This document shows, one piece after another, positions 62,590 to 64,000 of a DNA stretch of 64,000 bases. A model generated the notes under the pieces. That model ran no database searches. It was given only the letters and a program-made list of their open reading frames with translations, and had not been told where the DNA came from. Source of the stretch: an uncultured Chryseobacterium sp. (GTDB lineage Bacteria; Bacteroidota; Bacteroidia; Flavobacteriales; Weeksellaceae); contig CAJYWD010000036.1 of NCBI GenBank assembly GCA_913778505.1, forward strand, positions 124,001-188,000. The letters are read 5' to 3'. Every line of letters begins with the position of its first letter. Position 1 is the stretch's first letter. Made by a program: the position numbers and the translations under genes.

Positions 62590-63657
62590 ATGAGCAGAAA
62601 ATTTCCGGCAGGAGTTGCCACTGGTTCTTTAGTAACAGAAATATTTGATTATGCCAAGGAGAAGCAGTTTGCGCTTCCGGCAGCCAACGTGATTGGTTCC
62701 AGTAACATCAACGCAACTTTGGAAACTGCTGCAAAACTGAATGCACCGGTTATTATCCAGTTTTCAAACGGTGGAGCTGCCTTCAACGCAGGAAAAGGTT
62801 TGAATAATGACGGACAGAGAGCTGCGGTTCTTGGTGCTGTTGCAGGTGCAAAACATATCCACACTTTGGCTGAAGCTTATGGAGCAACGGTGATCCTTCA
62901 CACAGACCACTGCGCCAAGAAATTGTTACCTTGGATAGATGGACTTCTGGATGCAAGTGAAGAATTTTACAAGCAAAACGGAAAGTCTCTTTACTCTTCT
63001 CACATGTTAGATTTTTCAGAGGAGCCAATTGAAGAAAACCTAGAGGTCTCTGCAAAATACTTCGAGAGAATGAACAAAATGGGAATGACGCTTGAAATCG
63101 AATTGGGCGTTACCGGAGGTGAAGAAGATGGTGTGGATAACTCAGATGTTGACAGCTCAAAATTGTACACGCAGCCGGAGGAAGTAGCTTACGCTTACGA
63201 AATCCTTAAAAAAGTGTCTGACAACTTCACCATTGCAGCAGCTTTCGGAAATGTGCACGGCGTTTACAAACCAGGAAACGTAAAATTGACGCCGAAAATC
63301 CTTGACAATTCTCAGAAATATGTTCAGGAGAAATTCGGAACTGCTGAGAAGCCAATCAATTTCGTATTCCACGGCGGATCTGGTTCTACTCTGGAAGAAA
63401 TCCGTGAGGCTATTGGTTATGGTGTAGTGAAAATGAACATCGATACCGATTTGCAATTCGGTTACACAGAAGGCATCAGAGATTATATGACAGAACAGAT
63501 TGAATATCTGAGACATCAAATCGGGAATCCAACTGGCGCAGACGCTCCGAACAAAAAATTCTATGACCCGAGAGTCTGGGTAAGAAAAGGAGAGGAAACG
63601 TATATCAAGAGATTGACGCAGGCTTTCGAAGACCTGAACAATATCAATACACTTTAA
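62590..63657 (+). CDS. fbaA: Class II fructose-bisphosphate aldolase
   Basis: A 355-residue zinc aldolase (type A, E. coli FbaA-like). ALPAANVIGSSNINATLETA opens the barrel; VILHTDHCAKK holds a zinc-binding histidine, followed by GGEEDGVDN, GNVHGVYKPGNVKL and VFHGGSGST. Cleaves fructose-1,6-bisphosphate. It starts 111 bases after the toxin and is followed by an inverted repeat. Confidence 0.96.
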   Translation: MSRKFPAGVATGSLVTEIFDYAKEKQFALPAANVIGSSNINATLETAAKLNAPVIIQFSNGGAAFNAGKGLNNDGQRAAVLGAVAGAKHIHTLAEAYGATVILHTDHCAKKLLPWIDGLLDASEEFYKQNGKSLYSSHMLDFSEEPIEENLEVSAKYFERMNKMGMTLEIELGVTGGEEDGVDNSDVDSSKLYTQPEEVAYAYEILKKVSDNFTIAAAFGNVHGVYKPGNVKLTPKILDNSQKYVQEKFGTAEKPINFVFHGGSGSTLEEIREAIGYGVVKMNIDTDLQFGYTEGIRDYMTEQIEYLRHQIGNPTGADAPNKKFYDPRVWVRKGEETYIKRLTQAFEDLNNINTL

Positions 63658-63674
63658 TAATTGTAAAATGTAAG

Positions 63675-63745
63675 AAGTACAAAGTAAAATGTAAAATTTG
63701 CATTAGCTTTGTACTTTTTTACTTAATACTTTTTACTTAATACTA
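63675..63745. repeat. Inverted repeat and TTTACTT-type repeats between fbaA and accD
   Basis: AAGTACAAAG (63675-63684) and CTTTGTACTT (63707-63716) form a 10-bp stem with a 22-base loop and T-run, then TTACTTAATAC occurs twice. It may terminate fbaA. Related to the 34.5 kb patch in sequence style. Confidence 0.65.
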
Positions 63746-63750
63746 AGACA

Positions 63751-64000
63751 ATGGCATTTGATTGGTTTAAAAGGAAAACCCAAAACATTACAACGTCCAC
63801 AGAAGACAAAAAAGATGTTCCGAAAGGGCTTTGGCATCAAACTCCGACAGGAAAAATCATAGAAGCGGAAGAACTGAGAGCTAATAATTTTGTGTCGCCG
63901 GAAGATGGTTTTCACGTGAGAATCGGAAGCAGGGAATATTTTGATATGCTTTTTGATGACAACAAGTTCAAGGAACTGGATGCTGATGTGGAAAGTGTAG
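63751..64000 (+). CDS. accD: Acetyl-CoA carboxylase carboxyltransferase beta subunit, 5' part
   Basis: About 83 residues are visible before the window ends. [42 protein letters not shown] and DDNKFKELD match the AccD N-terminus. The zinc-ribbon cysteines of E. coli AccD (CPSC and CPKC) are TPTG and SPED here, so this AccD lacks the zinc site. It acts with AccA in malonyl-CoA synthesis. Confidence 0.92.
   Translation, partial: MAFDWFKRKTQNITTSTEDKKDVPKGLWHQTPTGKIIEAEELRANNFVSPEDGFHVRIGSREYFDMLFDDNKFKELDADVESV

Overview
The window looks like a chromosomal stretch of a Bacteroidota member, most likely class Flavobacteriia and close to Chryseobacterium/Epilithonimonas (inference). The evidence is two secreted proteins with C-terminal tails of the type IX secretion (T9SS type A) kind, repeated TAnnTTTG promoter -7 elements upstream of many genes, families common in or typical of this phylum (DUF4271, DUF2797, WG-repeat lipoprotein, DUF2683 antitoxin), a SecA with a long N-terminal insertion, and an AccD without zinc-ribbon cysteines. 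No rRNA, tRNA, CRISPR array, intact insertion sequence or prophage was seen. Gene order is dense and nearly all housekeeping.

Layout. 1-9.5 kb: minus-strand ROK kinase (cut by the window edge), PepSY membrane protein and TonB receptor (iron/siderophore uptake), secA, DUF2795 protein, sugar-nucleotide epimerase, T9SS cargo protein. 9.5-10.07 kb: the only gap over 300 bp, holding a truncated secreted-protein ORF, 22-bp direct repeats and a 48-codon orphan ORF. 10-16.6 kb: DUF2797, WG-repeat lipoprotein and AsmA-like protein on plus, then small secreted proteins on minus. 16.6-23.6 kb: mfd, two unknown exported proteins, pth, second T9SS cargo. 23.7-27.2 kb: a minus-strand cluster of beta-carbonic anhydrase, SulP transporter, small protein and second beta-carbonic anhydrase, driven by the best promoter in the window. 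27.3-31.3 kb: DUF4271, hemD, oligopeptidase B. 31.4-38.4 kb: SRPBCC protein, histidine kinase/response regulator pair, L,D-transpeptidase-like protein, nitrilase, thioredoxin, MBL-rhodanese protein, with several intergenic repeat patches. 38.5-48.3 kb: small lipoproteins, mutS, membrane proteins, flavoprotein, thioesterase, thiL, M48 peptidase, AraC regulator. 48.5-58.7 kb: porin-like protein, MlaFE-like lipid transporter, sugar-phosphate transferase, queE/folD, an AT-rich AlbA_2 (Schlafen-type) ATP-binding protein, pgi, HerA-like ATPase. 58.8-64 kb: bestrophin, TrmH methyltransferase, CBS protein, nadK, a DUF2683/YoeB toxin-antitoxin pair, class II fructose-bisphosphate aldolase, and the 5' part of accD.

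How genes work together: the TonB receptor and PepSY protein fit one iron-acquisition unit; the two carbonic anhydrases and SulP protein fit a bicarbonate supply unit that could feed carboxylases such as the AccD-containing acetyl-CoA carboxylase; thioredoxin and the MBL-rhodanese protein fit reactive-sulfur handling; the MlaFE-like pair serves envelope lipid homeostasis. No clearly new multi-gene system stands out. The strongest candidates for a second look are the carbonic anhydrase/SulP cluster with its unknown 98-residue partner, the hairpin just downstream of the predicted mfd transcription start, the AlbA_2 gene inserted beside pgi, and genes whose 3' ends run into intergenic repeats.
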